64,000 nucleotides of DNA from Parvularcula sp964556115 (GCA_964556115.1 CAZKVC010000004.1:158532-222531), one strand, 5' to 3'; shown: positions 50,740 to 59,715, counted from the stretch's first letter. A program made the numbers and translations. Notes: generated from the sequence alone by a model not told the origin.

Positions 50740-52158
50740 TCAGCTGTTCGCGTTGACCTCGAACCAGCCGACGATCTCCGGGTAGAGGTCCTGAAGCGTC
50801 GTGCCCTCGGGACGGTTGACGTAGAGGTCCATCAGGAACGGCATCAGCTCGCCGAAGCGCAGGAAACCGCGGTTCTCCGTCATGATCTCCACGATGTTGT
50901 CAGTCATCTTCCCGAGTTCCTCCGGGTCGGCATTATCCGCGTAGTAAAGTGGGATCAGGCCCCAGTTCATCATCTCGTTGAAAAGCGCCTGCGGGCTGGA
51001 ATAGCTCGCGCTGGCGGCGCCTTCCTTGTCCCAGCCCTTCCGGTCGGAGAGCGCAGCCGTCAAACGGTCGGCATAATCCTCGGCGGCAGGGTTGATGAAG
51101 CCGTGATTGATCTCGGTAAAGAGGAGCGAGCCGCGTGAGAGGGCCTGGCCCTGGGGTGAAAGCGTTTGGTCGAACTCACTGGCATAGGGAAAATTGAGAT
51201 GCGGCTGCAGCTCCTTGAAGCCGTTGCTCTCCATCCAGGTCACTGACTGCCAGCCATAGACAAGCGGCGAGAAGACGACCTTCACATGGTCATAGGCATC
51301 GACCCGGGGGAAGTTGCCTTTCAGCCAGGCCAGCATCTCCGGCGCGCCGAGCCCGTCGCGCATGAAGTCCGTTTGCTCACGGAGAAGATCGCGGTGACGG
51401 TCCAGAAAGGCCTTGTAGTCCGACGTCTTCGCGAAGTCGTCCATCATCTTCATGGCTGGAAGAAGGGTGTTCTGCGCATTGGTAAAGCCGGTAGCGCCGT
51501 AGACCGGACTGCGCGCAATCCCGCCGTCATCGGCCTCGACAAAGGCGTAGCCGTTCATCTTGTGCTGCCAATACATCTGGTAGTTCTCGGTCATCTCCTC
51601 GTTCAGCCACAGAACGAAGGGGTGATCCTCCACCGGCGCGAAATGCTCCTGCAGGTCGCGGTGATAGTCCGTGTCCTTGTAGACCACGCGGTCATAGTCG
51701 GGCTGATCGACAAAATCCGTCAGGGCGATGGCGATGTTGACGAGCTCGTAGATGTCATCCGTCAGCACCGTGATCTTGCCCCGGTGCCCGTCCTGATAGC
51801 TCTTTGTGAAGGTCGCCTGCGGCCGGGTGCCGTCGATGCGGTGGGGGTAGGTGACGCCTTCATAGACGACGCCGAAAGCGTAGCTCTCGCCAAGTTCCAC
51901 ATCGCGGCAAAGCTCGTTGGGGCCGCTGATGAAACAGACTTCCTTCACAGCCCCCTCGTCCACAGCGGCGGCGTAGACGTCTGGGTTGAGGTCGGGGTTC
52001 AGCGTCCAGGCGTTCTCGCGCAACGCGGTGCCGTCGCGATAGCTGATGGTCTGCGATTCGGCGACCAGCACGTTGTTCGGTGCGCTGCCTTCGGTAGCGC
52101 AGGCGCCGAGCATCAGGGTCAGGGCCGTGCCCAGGATGAATCGGTTGAGCGCCATCAT
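50740..52158 (-). CDS. DUF4932-like lipoprotein
   Basis: A 472-residue lipoprotein. The signal peptide ends in a lipobox LMLGAC, so Cys 20 is probably lipidated. The body resembles DUF4932 proteins, with ALTDFVDQPDYDRVVYKDTD, FVLWLNEEMTENYQMYWQHK and a motif SLLFTEINHGFINPAAEDYA. The equivalent region in the family often has an HExxH-like metal site, but here the first His is replaced (TEINH), so activity is doubtful. The assignment to DUF4932 is from memory of the pattern and only moderately sure. A hairpin that includes the ribosome site precedes the start. Confidence 0.7.
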   Translation of the reverse strand: MMALNRFILGTALTLMLGACATEGSAPNNVLVAESQTISYRDGTALRENAWTLNPDLNPDVYAAAVDEGAVKEVCFISGPNELCRDVELGESYAFGVVYEGVTYPHRIDGTRPQATFTKSYQDGHRGKITVLTDDIYELVNIAIALTDFVDQPDYDRVVYKDTDYHRDLQEHFAPVEDHPFVLWLNEEMTENYQMYWQHKMNGYAFVEADDGGIARSPVYGATGFTNAQNTLLPAMKMMDDFAKTSDYKAFLDRHRDLLREQTDFMRDGLGAPEMLAWLKGNFPRVDAYDHVKVVFSPLVYGWQSVTWMESNGFKELQPHLNFPYASEFDQTLSPQGQALSRGSLLFTEINHGFINPAAEDYADRLTAALSDRKGWDKEGAASASYSSPQALFNEMMNWGLIPLYYADNADPEELGKMTDNIVEIMTENRGFLRFGELMPFLMDLYVNRPEGTTLQDLYPEIVGWFEVNANS

Positions 52159-52159
52159 G

Positions 52160-52195
52160 AAAAACCCCTCGTCCGAGCCGATTGCCGAACGAGGG
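52160..52195 (-). promoter_or_regulatory. Leader hairpin enclosing the lipoprotein ribosome site
   Basis: On the minus strand CCCTCGT and ACGAGGG pair over a 16-base loop. The right arm (ACGAGGGG) is the Shine-Dalgarno; five T residues and one C then lead to the ATG at 52158. The structure looks like an intrinsic terminator of the upstream aldo/keto reductase gene, but it also hides the ribosome site, so it could regulate translation or attenuate transcription. Confidence 0.55.
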
Positions 52196-52252
52196 AAGGT
52201 CGCCTACGCTTGTAAGTCAAGCAGTTTATGAGGCTTGCTCACAAAACCCGTA

Positions 52253-53089
52253 TCACGCCGCTTCGGGGGTGTCCCATTCGGGGGCCCAGTCGGGGTCGAT
52301 CATCCGGCCGTCGGGACGCATCAATCCGTAGACGGTCTTCATGTCCTCCGCCTCGAGTTCGAAGTCGAAGACGTCGAAGTTCGACTTCAGGTGGTCTTCC
52401 GAGGACGTGCGCGGAATGGCGGCGACATTGGCCTGCTGCAGGTGCCAGCGCAGAACGACCTGGGCGGGGTCCTTCTTGCGCCATTGGGCGACACGCTCGA
52501 TCGCCGGGTTCGACAGCACCTCGCCCTGGCCGATCGGCGAATAGCTCGTGAAGAGCATGTCGAAGCCGCGGCAGACCTTCAGGATCGCGTCCTGGTCTAG
52601 AAGCGGGTGGTATTCGCACTGGTTGCAGGCGAGCTGCACCGGGCAGTCGGTCACGGCCTGAAGGAGCTGCTTGCTGGTGTAGTTGGAGACACCGACCAGC
52701 TTGGCTTGGCCGTCCTCGTGGATAGCGGCCAGGGGCTCGACCTGCGGTGCGATCTCCATGTCGTTGATCGGCCAGTGGTTGAGGACGAGATCGACATAGT
52801 CGGTACCGAGCCGCTCGAGGCTTTTCTTCATCGCCTCCCGGCTCTTGCCTTCGGAAATGGGGTCCATCCAAAGCTTGGTGGTCAGGAAGATCTCCTCCCG
52901 CGGCACGCCGCTCTCGGCGATGGCGCGGCCGACTTCCTTCTCGTTCTCATAGACGGCGGCCGTGTCGATATGGCGGTAGCCGATCTCAAGCGCCTTCAGG
53001 GTCATGCGGTAGGCGTCATCGCCCTTGAGCTGCCAGGTCCCGAGGCCCAGGCGGGGAATGTCGATGCCGGCGAAGTTGTGAAAGAGCAT
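52253..53089 (-). CDS. Aldo/keto reductase
   Basis: A 278-residue NAD(P)H-dependent reductase of the AKR superfamily with a TIM barrel. Catalytic tetrad residues are seen in IDTAAVYENEKEVG (Asp, Tyr), FLTTKLWMD (Lys) and LVLNHWP (His). The NADPH-binding region IPRTSSEDHLKSNFDVFDFE is near the C-terminus. It resembles 2,5-diketo-gluconate/methylglyoxal reductases. The start at 53089 has GAGG upstream; a longer frame adds 39 basic residues and is not supported. It is divergent from a TonB-dependent receptor. Confidence 0.94.
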   Translation of the reverse strand: MLFHNFAGIDIPRLGLGTWQLKGDDAYRMTLKALEIGYRHIDTAAVYENEKEVGRAIAESGVPREEIFLTTKLWMDPISEGKSREAMKKSLERLGTDYVDLVLNHWPINDMEIAPQVEPLAAIHEDGQAKLVGVSNYTSKQLLQAVTDCPVQLACNQCEYHPLLDQDAILKVCRGFDMLFTSYSPIGQGEVLSNPAIERVAQWRKKDPAQVVLRWHLQQANVAAIPRTSSEDHLKSNFDVFDFELEAEDMKTVYGLMRPDGRMIDPDWAPEWDTPEAA

Positions 53090-53177
53090 AGCGCCTCGTC
53101 CTTGTCTGCGTCGCCGCTGCCAACACGAAGCGGATTGCGAGGGTTCGGCGGGCCGCTTTGCCGCACATGGGGAAGAT

Positions 53178-53216
53178 TGCGAATTACTCGCATATCCCGT
53201 TGACACTCATTCGCAT
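53178..53216 (+). promoter_or_regulatory. Fur-like operator upstream of the siderophore receptor
   Basis: TGCGA (53178-53182) and TCGCA (53188-53192) form a dyad, and a further ATTCGCAT copy follows at 53209-53216. A TTGACA hexamer at 53200-53205 could be a -35 element, but I see no convincing -10. The TGCGAAT/ATTCGCA pattern resembles Fur sites of Caulobacter-like and sphingomonad bacteria. The position, 50-90 bases before the receptor start, fits iron control. Confidence 0.5.
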
Positions 53217-53263
53217 CTGCAGCAGGGGACGCAACTCGTTGTCAGTTGCAGGTTCCTTCGTTC

Positions 53264-55387
53264 ATGGTCTCCCTCCTTTTCTCCGTCAGTGCGCTCGCCC
53301 TTTCCTCCACCGCTGCCGCGGAGCCTTCCGCCGGCGCCGCATCGTCATCATCGGCGGGGACCGCGGACGTCATCATCGTCAATGCCGAATATCTCTCCAC
53401 CGATCAGCTGAACGCCCTGAAGACGCCGACACCGATCATCGACGTGCCGCAGAGCCTGTCGATCGTGACCGCCGAAGAGATCGTCCAGCGCGGCTTCACC
53501 AGCATCGGCGAGATCATCGCCTACACCCCCGGCGTCACGAACTCGCAAGGCGAGGGGCACCGCGATGCCATCGTCTTCCGCGGCGTTCGTTCGACGGCTG
53601 ACTTCTTCATCGACGGCGTCCGGGATGACGTGCAGTACTACCGCCCGCTCTACAACCTCGAGCAGGTCGAGATCCTCCGTGGGCCGAACGCTCTCTTCTT
53701 CGGCCGCGGCGGCACTGGCGGCGTTTTGAACCGCGTGACCAAGAAGGCGACCATCGGCGAGGAATTCACCCAGTACCGCGCTTCGGTGAACAGCTTCGGC
53801 GCCTATGACGTCTGGATCGACACCAATGTGGAAACCGGCGGCAACGCTGCCTTCCGCCTGAATGCGATGTACGAGAACCTCGACAATCACCGGGACTTTT
53901 TCGGCGGTGAGCGCTTCGGTTTCAATCCGACCGGAAGGATCCAGCTCTCCGAGGAGACGACCCTCGATCTCTCCTATGAGTTCGTCGACCACCAGCGCTT
54001 CATCGACCGGGGGATCCCCACCGGCGCCGATGGCCGCCCGGTCGAGGCCTTCGAGGATATCGTCTTCGGCGATCCCGAGGTGAACACCACCGAACTGGAA
54101 GCGCATCTCCTGCGGGCGACCCTGCAGCACCGCTTCAGCAAGAACCTCAAGGGCCGCGTCACCGCGTTCTACGGCGACTACGACAAGTTTTACGCGAACT
54201 TCTATGCCTCGAGCTATGACGAGGCGGCCGCGCCGAATGTCGTCGGCCTCGACGGCTATGTCGATACCACGAAGCGGGAAAACCTGATCCTCACGGGCGA
54301 CCTGATCGGCGAGTTCGCGACCGGCCCCATCGGCCACACCATCGTTACGGGCATCGAATATATCGACACCGTCAACAACAACGACCGCTTCAACACCTTC
54401 TGGGACCAGACCCAGGACGACGTCGAGTTCTTCACCATCCAGCGCCCGCTGCTTCTGAGCGGCGGCATCGGCGTCAATGCCAGCGGCGATGTCACCCGCA
54501 ACGACTTCACCGCGGACCTCAATGACGATACGGAAGCGGACCTTTCGGTCTTCTCCGCCTACGCCCAGGACGAGATCGAGATCTCCGAGCAGCTCGACCT
54601 CGTCGTCGGCCTTCGTTTCGACAGCTTCGACATCGAGGTCCTGAACGTGCCCACCGGCGAGGAGCGCAGCCGGCTCGACGAGCGCGTCTCGCCGCGTCTC
54701 GGCCTGGTCTACAAGCCGCAGGAGAACGTCTCCTTCTATGCGAGCTATTCGGAAAGCTTCCTGCCGCGTTCGGGCGAACAGTTCGCCAACATCAACGGCG
54801 CGGCCGATGCTCTTGACCCGGACGAGTTCACCAATCTGGAGGCGGGCATCAAATGGGACCTCCTCGACCGCCTCAGCCTGACCGCAGCGGTCTTCGAGAT
54901 CGAACAGAGCTCGCCCCAGGTCGCCGATAACGACCCTGAAACCCTCGACGTCATCGACTCCGAGACGCAAGGCTTCGAGCTACAGCTTCAGGGCCAGGTG
55001 ACGGACCGCTGGTACGTGACCGGCGGCTACAGTTTCCTCGATGGCGAGATCGTCGACCGCAACGGGCCGACGGGCCGGACGCCGCGCGAGCTGCCGGAGA
55101 ACATGTTCTCGCTCTGGAACGCCTTCCAGGTGACCGACAGGTTCGGCCTCGGCATCGGTGCGACCTACCAGGACGAGAGCTTCGTCAACAACGCGAACAG
55201 CGCGGTCCTGCCGAGCTACACCCGGGTGGATGCCGCGGCCTATTACGACGTGTCGGAGAAGCTCCGCCTGCAGCTCAATGTCGAGAACCTGACGGACGAG
55301 CTCTACTTCCCGACCTCGCACAGCACCCATCAGGCGACGGTGGCAGCGCCGCTGAACGCGCGCCTGACCCTGCGGGGCCGTTTCTAG
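53264..55387 (+). CDS. TonB-dependent siderophore receptor (Fiu/catecholate-like)
   Basis: A 707-residue outer-membrane receptor for ferric siderophores. It has a signal peptide (SLLFSVSALALSSTAAAEP), a plug domain (PIIDVPQSLSIVTAEEIVQR, then VFRGVRSTADFFIDGVRDDV and VEILRGPNALFFGRGGTGGV), and a 22-strand barrel ending in LTLRGRF with a terminal Phe. The plug matches TonB-siderophore (FhuA/Fiu-type) receptors. The ATG at 53264 was chosen over a TTG at 53246. It stands alone with a strong hairpin after the stop; no iron-siderophore ABC genes are close by. Confidence 0.95.
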   Translation: MVSLLFSVSALALSSTAAAEPSAGAASSSSAGTADVIIVNAEYLSTDQLNALKTPTPIIDVPQSLSIVTAEEIVQRGFTSIGEIIAYTPGVTNSQGEGHRDAIVFRGVRSTADFFIDGVRDDVQYYRPLYNLEQVEILRGPNALFFGRGGTGGVLNRVTKKATIGEEFTQYRASVNSFGAYDVWIDTNVETGGNAAFRLNAMYENLDNHRDFFGGERFGFNPTGRIQLSEETTLDLSYEFVDHQRFIDRGIPTGADGRPVEAFEDIVFGDPEVNTTELEAHLLRATLQHRFSKNLKGRVTAFYGDYDKFYANFYASSYDEAAAPNVVGLDGYVDTTKRENLILTGDLIGEFATGPIGHTIVTGIEYIDTVNNNDRFNTFWDQTQDDVEFFTIQRPLLLSGGIGVNASGDVTRNDFTADLNDDTEADLSVFSAYAQDEIEISEQLDLVVGLRFDSFDIEVLNVPTGEERSRLDERVSPRLGLVYKPQENVSFYASYSESFLPRSGEQFANINGAADALDPDEFTNLEAGIKWDLLDRLSLTAAVFEIEQSSPQVADNDPETLDVIDSETQGFELQLQGQVTDRWYVTGGYSFLDGEIVDRNGPTGRTPRELPENMFSLWNAFQVTDRFGLGIGATYQDESFVNNANSAVLPSYTRVDAAAYYDVSEKLRLQLNVENLTDELYFPTSHSTHQATVAAPLNARLTLRGRF

Positions 55388-55398
55388 GGCTCAAGACC

Positions 55399-55434
55399 AT
55401 CGGCGGATCGGGCCAGGGTGCCCGGTCCGCCGAT
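55399..55434 (+). terminator. Long hairpin after the siderophore receptor
   Basis: A 15-base-pair stem with one G-T pair: ATCGGCGGATCGGGC, loop CAGGGT, GCCCGGTCCGCCGAT. It starts 12 bases after the stop. No U-tract follows, so it may be an I-shaped terminator or a 3' protecting hairpin. Confidence 0.6.
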
Positions 55435-55506
55435 CCCGCCTCTTGAACCTTGCGTCCAAGCGGCGCAGAGCATGGGCCCTTACACCGACCCTAGATGGAG
55501 GACCCG

Positions 55507-56832
55507 ATGGCCGACAGCGCTGGCAACAACGAATATCCCACCAACGAACTGATGGTGGCCCGGCGCAACGAGGCCTGCCCGGTGGGTCTTCCTTCGAAAT
55601 CGGGGATCTACGCCGCGCGCGCGCAGGGCGCCGAGATGTGGGATATCGAGGGCAAGCGCTATATCGACTTCATCGCAGGTATCGGCGTTCTCAATGTCGG
55701 CCACAACCATCCGAAGGTGGTCGAGGCCGCCAAGGCGCAGATGGACAAGGTCATCCACACCTGTTTCGGCGTCGCGCAGTACGAACCCTATATTGAGCTG
55801 GCCGAGCGGCTGAACGGCCTCGTCAGCAAGAACGCAGGCGGCGGCGCGGCCTACAAGACGATGTTCATGAACACCGGCTCGGAAGCCACCGAGCAGGTCT
55901 GCAAGTTCGCCCGCCGGATCACCGGGCGTTCGCACCTCATCGCCTTCGAAGGCGCCTTCCACGGCAGGACACTCCTTGCAACCGCGCTCACCGGCAAGGC
56001 GCGTCCTTACAAGGAAGGTTTCGGACCGCTCCCCGGTGATGTCCATCATGCGCCATACCCGAACGAATACAAGGGTATGTCCGCGCAAGGGTCGCTGAAC
56101 TGCCTTGACCACATCCTCGAGACCTCCTGCGCGCCCGAGGACGTCGCCGCCATCATCATTGAGCCGGTACAGGGGGAGGGCGGCTTCATTCCCTGCCCGC
56201 CGGCATTCCTCAAGGGCCTGCGTGAGCTCTGCACCAGGCACGGCATCCTCCTCATCGCCGACGAGGTGCAGACCGGCTTTGCGCGGACGGGGTCGATGTT
56301 CGCCATCGAGCAGTCGGGCGTCGAGCCTGACTTCCTGATCTGCGCCAAGTCGATCGCGGGCGGGCTGCCGCTTTCTGCGGTGATCGGCAAGGCCGAGCTT
56401 TTCGACAAGATGCCCCCGGGCTCCATGGGCTCGACCTATGGCGGCAATCCGGTGGCCTGCGCCGCCGCGCTCGCAGTCCTCGACGTCATCGAGGAGGAGG
56501 GCCTCATCGGCCGCGCCGAGGAGATCGGCGCCAAGGTCGAAAACGCGTGGCGCGAGCTTCAGCAAGGCGTCGGCAAGGGCGTCTTCGGCGATGTCCGCCG
56601 CGTCGGTGCCATGGCCGCGGTCGAACTCGTCCATGACGGCGACCCGCGCAAACCCAACAACGAAGCCGCCGCCGCCATCCAGGCCCGGGCGCGCGAGCTT
56701 GGCCTCATCTTCCTCACCGCAGGCAAGAAGGCCCAGGTCATCCGCACCCATGTGCCGCTGGTCGCTTCCGATGCGATCATCGAGGAAGGCCTCGGCATCT
56801 TCGCGCAGGCGACCAGGGACGTTCTTGGCTGA
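55507..56832 (+). CDS. gabT: 4-aminobutyrate aminotransferase-like class III aminotransferase
   Basis: PLP-dependent transaminase of 441 residues. It has MFMNTGSEATEQVCKFARR, the Asp that binds the pyridine N in LLIADEVQTGFARTG, and the PLP lysine in LICAKSIAGGLPLSAVIG. The order and GSTYGGNPVACAAALAVLDV match GabT. The ATG at 55507 has GGAGG upstream; 55495 is four codons earlier. GABA is the likely substrate. It could also act on N-succinylornithine, since no astC is linked to the ast operon here. A methyltransferase gene follows at 11 bases. Confidence 0.9.
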   Translation: MADSAGNNEYPTNELMVARRNEACPVGLPSKSGIYAARAQGAEMWDIEGKRYIDFIAGIGVLNVGHNHPKVVEAAKAQMDKVIHTCFGVAQYEPYIELAERLNGLVSKNAGGGAAYKTMFMNTGSEATEQVCKFARRITGRSHLIAFEGAFHGRTLLATALTGKARPYKEGFGPLPGDVHHAPYPNEYKGMSAQGSLNCLDHILETSCAPEDVAAIIIEPVQGEGGFIPCPPAFLKGLRELCTRHGILLIADEVQTGFARTGSMFAIEQSGVEPDFLICAKSIAGGLPLSAVIGKAELFDKMPPGSMGSTYGGNPVACAAALAVLDVIEEEGLIGRAEEIGAKVENAWRELQQGVGKGVFGDVRRVGAMAAVELVHDGDPRKPNNEAAAAIQARARELGLIFLTAGKKAQVIRTHVPLVASDAIIEEGLGIFAQATRDVLG

Positions 56833-56843
56833 GGGCCGGTCTC

Positions 56844-57638
56844 GTGATCGCTAAGGACGGTTCGAAAGCTTCCCTTCTGGCGCTGATACGCCGTCTGGGG
56901 CTGATCGGTCTTGCCGACAGGATCTACGGCGCGCGCGAGGTCGAGAAGGCGCAGGAGGCGAATGATGCCTTCCGCGCCAAGCATCCGGACCTCGCCATGC
57001 CGAGCCCGTCGCTCATCCAGCGCACCTACGGCGTTCCGACCTATGAGCATTTCCATCGCTGGGGCCGTCAGAATGCGGAGGATATTCGCGCTGCGATCGA
57101 GCGGCACAGGCCCGGCGCCGACCCCAAGGTCGCCGAATGGGGCTGCGGGCTCGGGCGGATCTGCCGTCACCTCGCCAGTGACTATGATTTCTGGGGCTTC
57201 GACATCGACCCCTCATCTCTCGAGTGGTGCCGCGAGAACCTGCCCGGCCGCTATATCCGCAACGGCAAGATGCCGCCCCTGCCGATGGCGGAGGAAGCCT
57301 TCGACGTCGTCTATGCGGTGTCGATCTTCACCCACCTCTCCGCTGCGCAGCACACCGCATGGCGCGACGAGATCAAGCGTGTGCTGAAGAAAGGCGGTGT
57401 CTTCCTCTTCACCGTTCACGGCGAGGGCCAGACCGAAGGCCTGTCTCCGACCGAAAGAGAGCGTTTCGACCGGGGCGAGCTTGTGGTGCGGGGCGGGGTC
57501 AGCCGCGGCAGCCGCACCTACCTCGCCTATCATCCCGAAAGCTATGTCCGCAGCGTTCTGGCCGAAGGTTTCGAACTTCTCGAAGGTCCCACGGCTTCGT
57601 GTGGGCAGACCCTCTACGCGGTGCGCAAGAACTGCTGA
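56844..57638 (+). CDS. Class I SAM-dependent methyltransferase
   Basis: A 264-residue protein with the Rossmann methyltransferase motif I VAEWGCGLGRICRHL, an acidic motif II GFDIDPSSLEWCRENL, and a motif V region VYAVSIFTHLSAAQHTAWRD. The N-terminal 90 residues are helical with QRTYGVPTYEHFHRWGRQ. The substrate is unknown. It starts with GTG 11 bases after the gabT stop, so it may be co-transcribed. The 183 bases after it are GC-rich and can form a CCCC(T)AC/GTGGGG hairpin near 57703-57721; no gene is seen there. Confidence 0.88.
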   Translation: MIAKDGSKASLLALIRRLGLIGLADRIYGAREVEKAQEANDAFRAKHPDLAMPSPSLIQRTYGVPTYEHFHRWGRQNAEDIRAAIERHRPGADPKVAEWGCGLGRICRHLASDYDFWGFDIDPSSLEWCRENLPGRYIRNGKMPPLPMAEEAFDVVYAVSIFTHLSAAQHTAWRDEIKRVLKKGGVFLFTVHGEGQTEGLSPTERERFDRGELVVRGGVSRGSRTYLAYHPESYVRSVLAEGFELLEGPTASCGQTLYAVRKNC

Positions 57639-57821
57639 GGATGGTTGCAGACCAATAATATCAAGGGTTAAAATGGCGCGGAGGGAACGGTGCGGAGTGG
57701 CGCCCCTACCGAAAAGTGGGGGAGGGGGCGCTGCCTCGCAGACTTCTTTTCTGAGGCCGACACTTCTCTGATGCGCGGAACGCTGCCAAAGTGAGGCAGC
57801 AGGAAGGCCAGAGGCCAGGAC

Positions 57822-59036
57822 GTGGGCAGAACAGTCGTCATTTCTCCATCGCGGCAGGTAAGGCCGGTCTCGACCTTGCACCGCTGTCTGGCGTGCGACA
57901 CCGAGATCATGGGCCAGTGGTGCCACAATTGCGGACAGCGCCATGATGACTGCCGCCGCTCGATCCGCAAGCTGGCCGCGGAAACCGTGGTCGACGCCGC
58001 CGCCCTCGACGGTCGTTTCGCGAGGACCTTCAAGGAGATGCTGCTCAAGCCGGGACGGCACGTCCGCAGCTACGCCCACGGCAGGCGCTCGCCTTTCACA
58101 CCGCCGGTGCGGTTCTTCCTTCTGGTCAGCTTTCTCTTCTTCCTGACCCTCTGGATCACGGACCGGCACCTCTTCGTCTTCCAGCTCATCCCCACCGACA
58201 ACCAGGAAGAGGGCTTCTCGCTGCCCAGCGACAAGAACGCGGCGCGGGAAGAAGCGATAGAGCTCAGCACCGGGCAGGGTGTCGTCCTCGACTTCAGCGC
58301 GGAAGAGGTCGCCGCCGAAGATGCCGAGGCGATCCGCGAGGATCTGGAAGCTGCGCGGGAGGGATTGGCCTCGGTGATCGGCGCCGAGGCTGCCGCCAAC
58401 GTCCTCGATGAGGAAGCCCTCGCCGCCGTCGCCGAGGCGCGCCAGAGGCAGGCGGAAGAGGAAGCTTTCAGCCCGCGTGTCGTTCCTTATGGCGGCTTCC
58501 TCGTGCCTGCGCAGGAGGTCGAATACACAGAGGAGGAGCTTGCATGGATCAGAAGCTGGTTCAGCGACAGTGACGGCGTTCAACTCTTCGACCGCGACCT
58601 GACCGGGAGGCGGCTGGGCGAAGCGCTGGCCGCGACCATGCAGAACCCCAACGCCTTCAACAATGCCCTGAACGAAGCGATTCCGCTTCTCATGGTGATG
58701 TTCATTCCGCTGATGGCGGTCCTCGGCGCGACTTTCGTCAGGGGGCAGGACGCGCTGATCTACGACCACCTCCTCGTGTCGATCCAGACCCATGCCTTCG
58801 CGTTCCTGGTGCTGACCTTCATCCTCGCGACGGCCTTTATCCTGCCTGGCGAGCTTGCAGGCTGGCTCTTCTTCGGGTCGATCCCGGTCTACTACCTCGT
58901 CGCGATCAGGGGCGCCTTCGGACGAAGCTGGCGCAAGTCGGTGGTCGCGACCCTTTTCGTCGGCGCGATCTACAATGTCTTCTTCATCGTCGCGCTTTTC
59001 GCCACCATGGCGATCAGCCTTCTCGAAATCGCCTGA
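57822..59036 (+). CDS. DUF3667-like zinc-ribbon membrane protein
   Basis: A 404-residue protein. The N-terminus has a zinc ribbon (CLACDTEIMGQWCHNCGQ), followed by VDAAALDGRFARTFKEMLLK and RSPFTPPVRFFLLVSFLFFL, the DUF3667 pattern. A long acidic, Ala/Glu-rich insert around residues 120-260 contains EDAEAIREDLEAAREGLA, unusual in length for the family. Three or four C-terminal membrane segments follow (for example HAFAFLVLTFILATAFILPG). The function is unknown. It starts with GTG; the ribosome site is weak. The next gene begins 13 bases later. Confidence 0.8.
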   Translation: MGRTVVISPSRQVRPVSTLHRCLACDTEIMGQWCHNCGQRHDDCRRSIRKLAAETVVDAAALDGRFARTFKEMLLKPGRHVRSYAHGRRSPFTPPVRFFLLVSFLFFLTLWITDRHLFVFQLIPTDNQEEGFSLPSDKNAAREEAIELSTGQGVVLDFSAEEVAAEDAEAIREDLEAAREGLASVIGAEAAANVLDEEALAAVAEARQRQAEEEAFSPRVVPYGGFLVPAQEVEYTEEELAWIRSWFSDSDGVQLFDRDLTGRRLGEALAATMQNPNAFNNALNEAIPLLMVMFIPLMAVLGATFVRGQDALIYDHLLVSIQTHAFAFLVLTFILATAFILPGELAGWLFFGSIPVYYLVAIRGAFGRSWRKSVVATLFVGAIYNVFFIVALFATMAISLLEIA

Positions 59037-59049
59037 GGACGGAGAGCTT

Positions 59050-59715
59050 ATGTATGACGTAACCGCCCCCTCGATCCTGACCGAGGACGGCCAGCGCCTC
59101 GGCGTGCGGCGGATCTTCTGTATCGGGAAGAACTACGCCGACCATGTGGCCGAGATGGGCAGCGACCCCAAGACCACGCCCCCGGTCTTCTTCACCAAGC
59201 CCGCCGATGCGGCCTGCCAGGACGAGCGCATCGCCTTTCCCAAGGCGACCGGGGACCTGCACTATGAAGGCGAGCTCGTCGCGCTTCTGGGGATGGGGGG
59301 CAGCGACCTCTCCGAAGAAGAGGCGCGGGCGGCGGTGATCGGCCATGCCTGCGGCTGCGACCTCACCCGGCGGGACCTTCAGGCCGAAGCGCGGGAGCGG
59401 CGCGCGCCTTGGGATCTCGCCAAGGCGCTCGACAATGGGGCGATGCTGGGGCGCTTCCGGCTGCAACCGGCCCTGCCAGCGGAAGCCCGCCTCAGTTTGG
59501 CGGTGAACGGTGAGACCCGCCAATCGGCCCCGCTTTCGGACATGATCTGGCGCGTCCCGGAGCTCATCGCCAAGCTCAGCGGTTATTTCGAGCTCCGCGC
59601 CGGTGATCTTGTCTTCACCGGCACGCCCGCCGGGGTCGGACCTCTCAAGCCGGGCGACGATGTCACCGTGGAGATTGCGGATCTGCCGCCCTTGCGCTTT
59701 AGCCTTTCCCCATGA
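59050..59715 (+). CDS. Fumarylacetoacetate hydrolase-family protein
   Basis: A 221-residue FAH-type enzyme, the small single-domain class (fumarylpyruvate hydrolase/oxaloacetate decarboxylase group). It has FCIGKNYADHVAEMGSDPKT, the Glu metal ligands in HYEGELVALLG, and the Asp ligand in GCDLTRRDLQAEAR. RAGDLVFTGTPAGVGPLKPG at the C-terminus is diagnostic. The ATG has GGAGAG upstream. Its stop overlaps the next gene's ATG. Confidence 0.93.
   Translation: MYDVTAPSILTEDGQRLGVRRIFCIGKNYADHVAEMGSDPKTTPPVFFTKPADAACQDERIAFPKATGDLHYEGELVALLGMGGSDLSEEEARAAVIGHACGCDLTRRDLQAEARERRAPWDLAKALDNGAMLGRFRLQPALPAEARLSLAVNGETRQSAPLSDMIWRVPELIAKLSGYFELRAGDLVFTGTPAGVGPLKPGDDVTVEIADLPPLRFSLSP

Noticed and set aside
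57673..57771. Possible 32-codon leader peptide before the DUF3667-like gene
   Set aside because: Low-complexity sequence with no ribosome site; the region is better explained by GC-rich hairpins.
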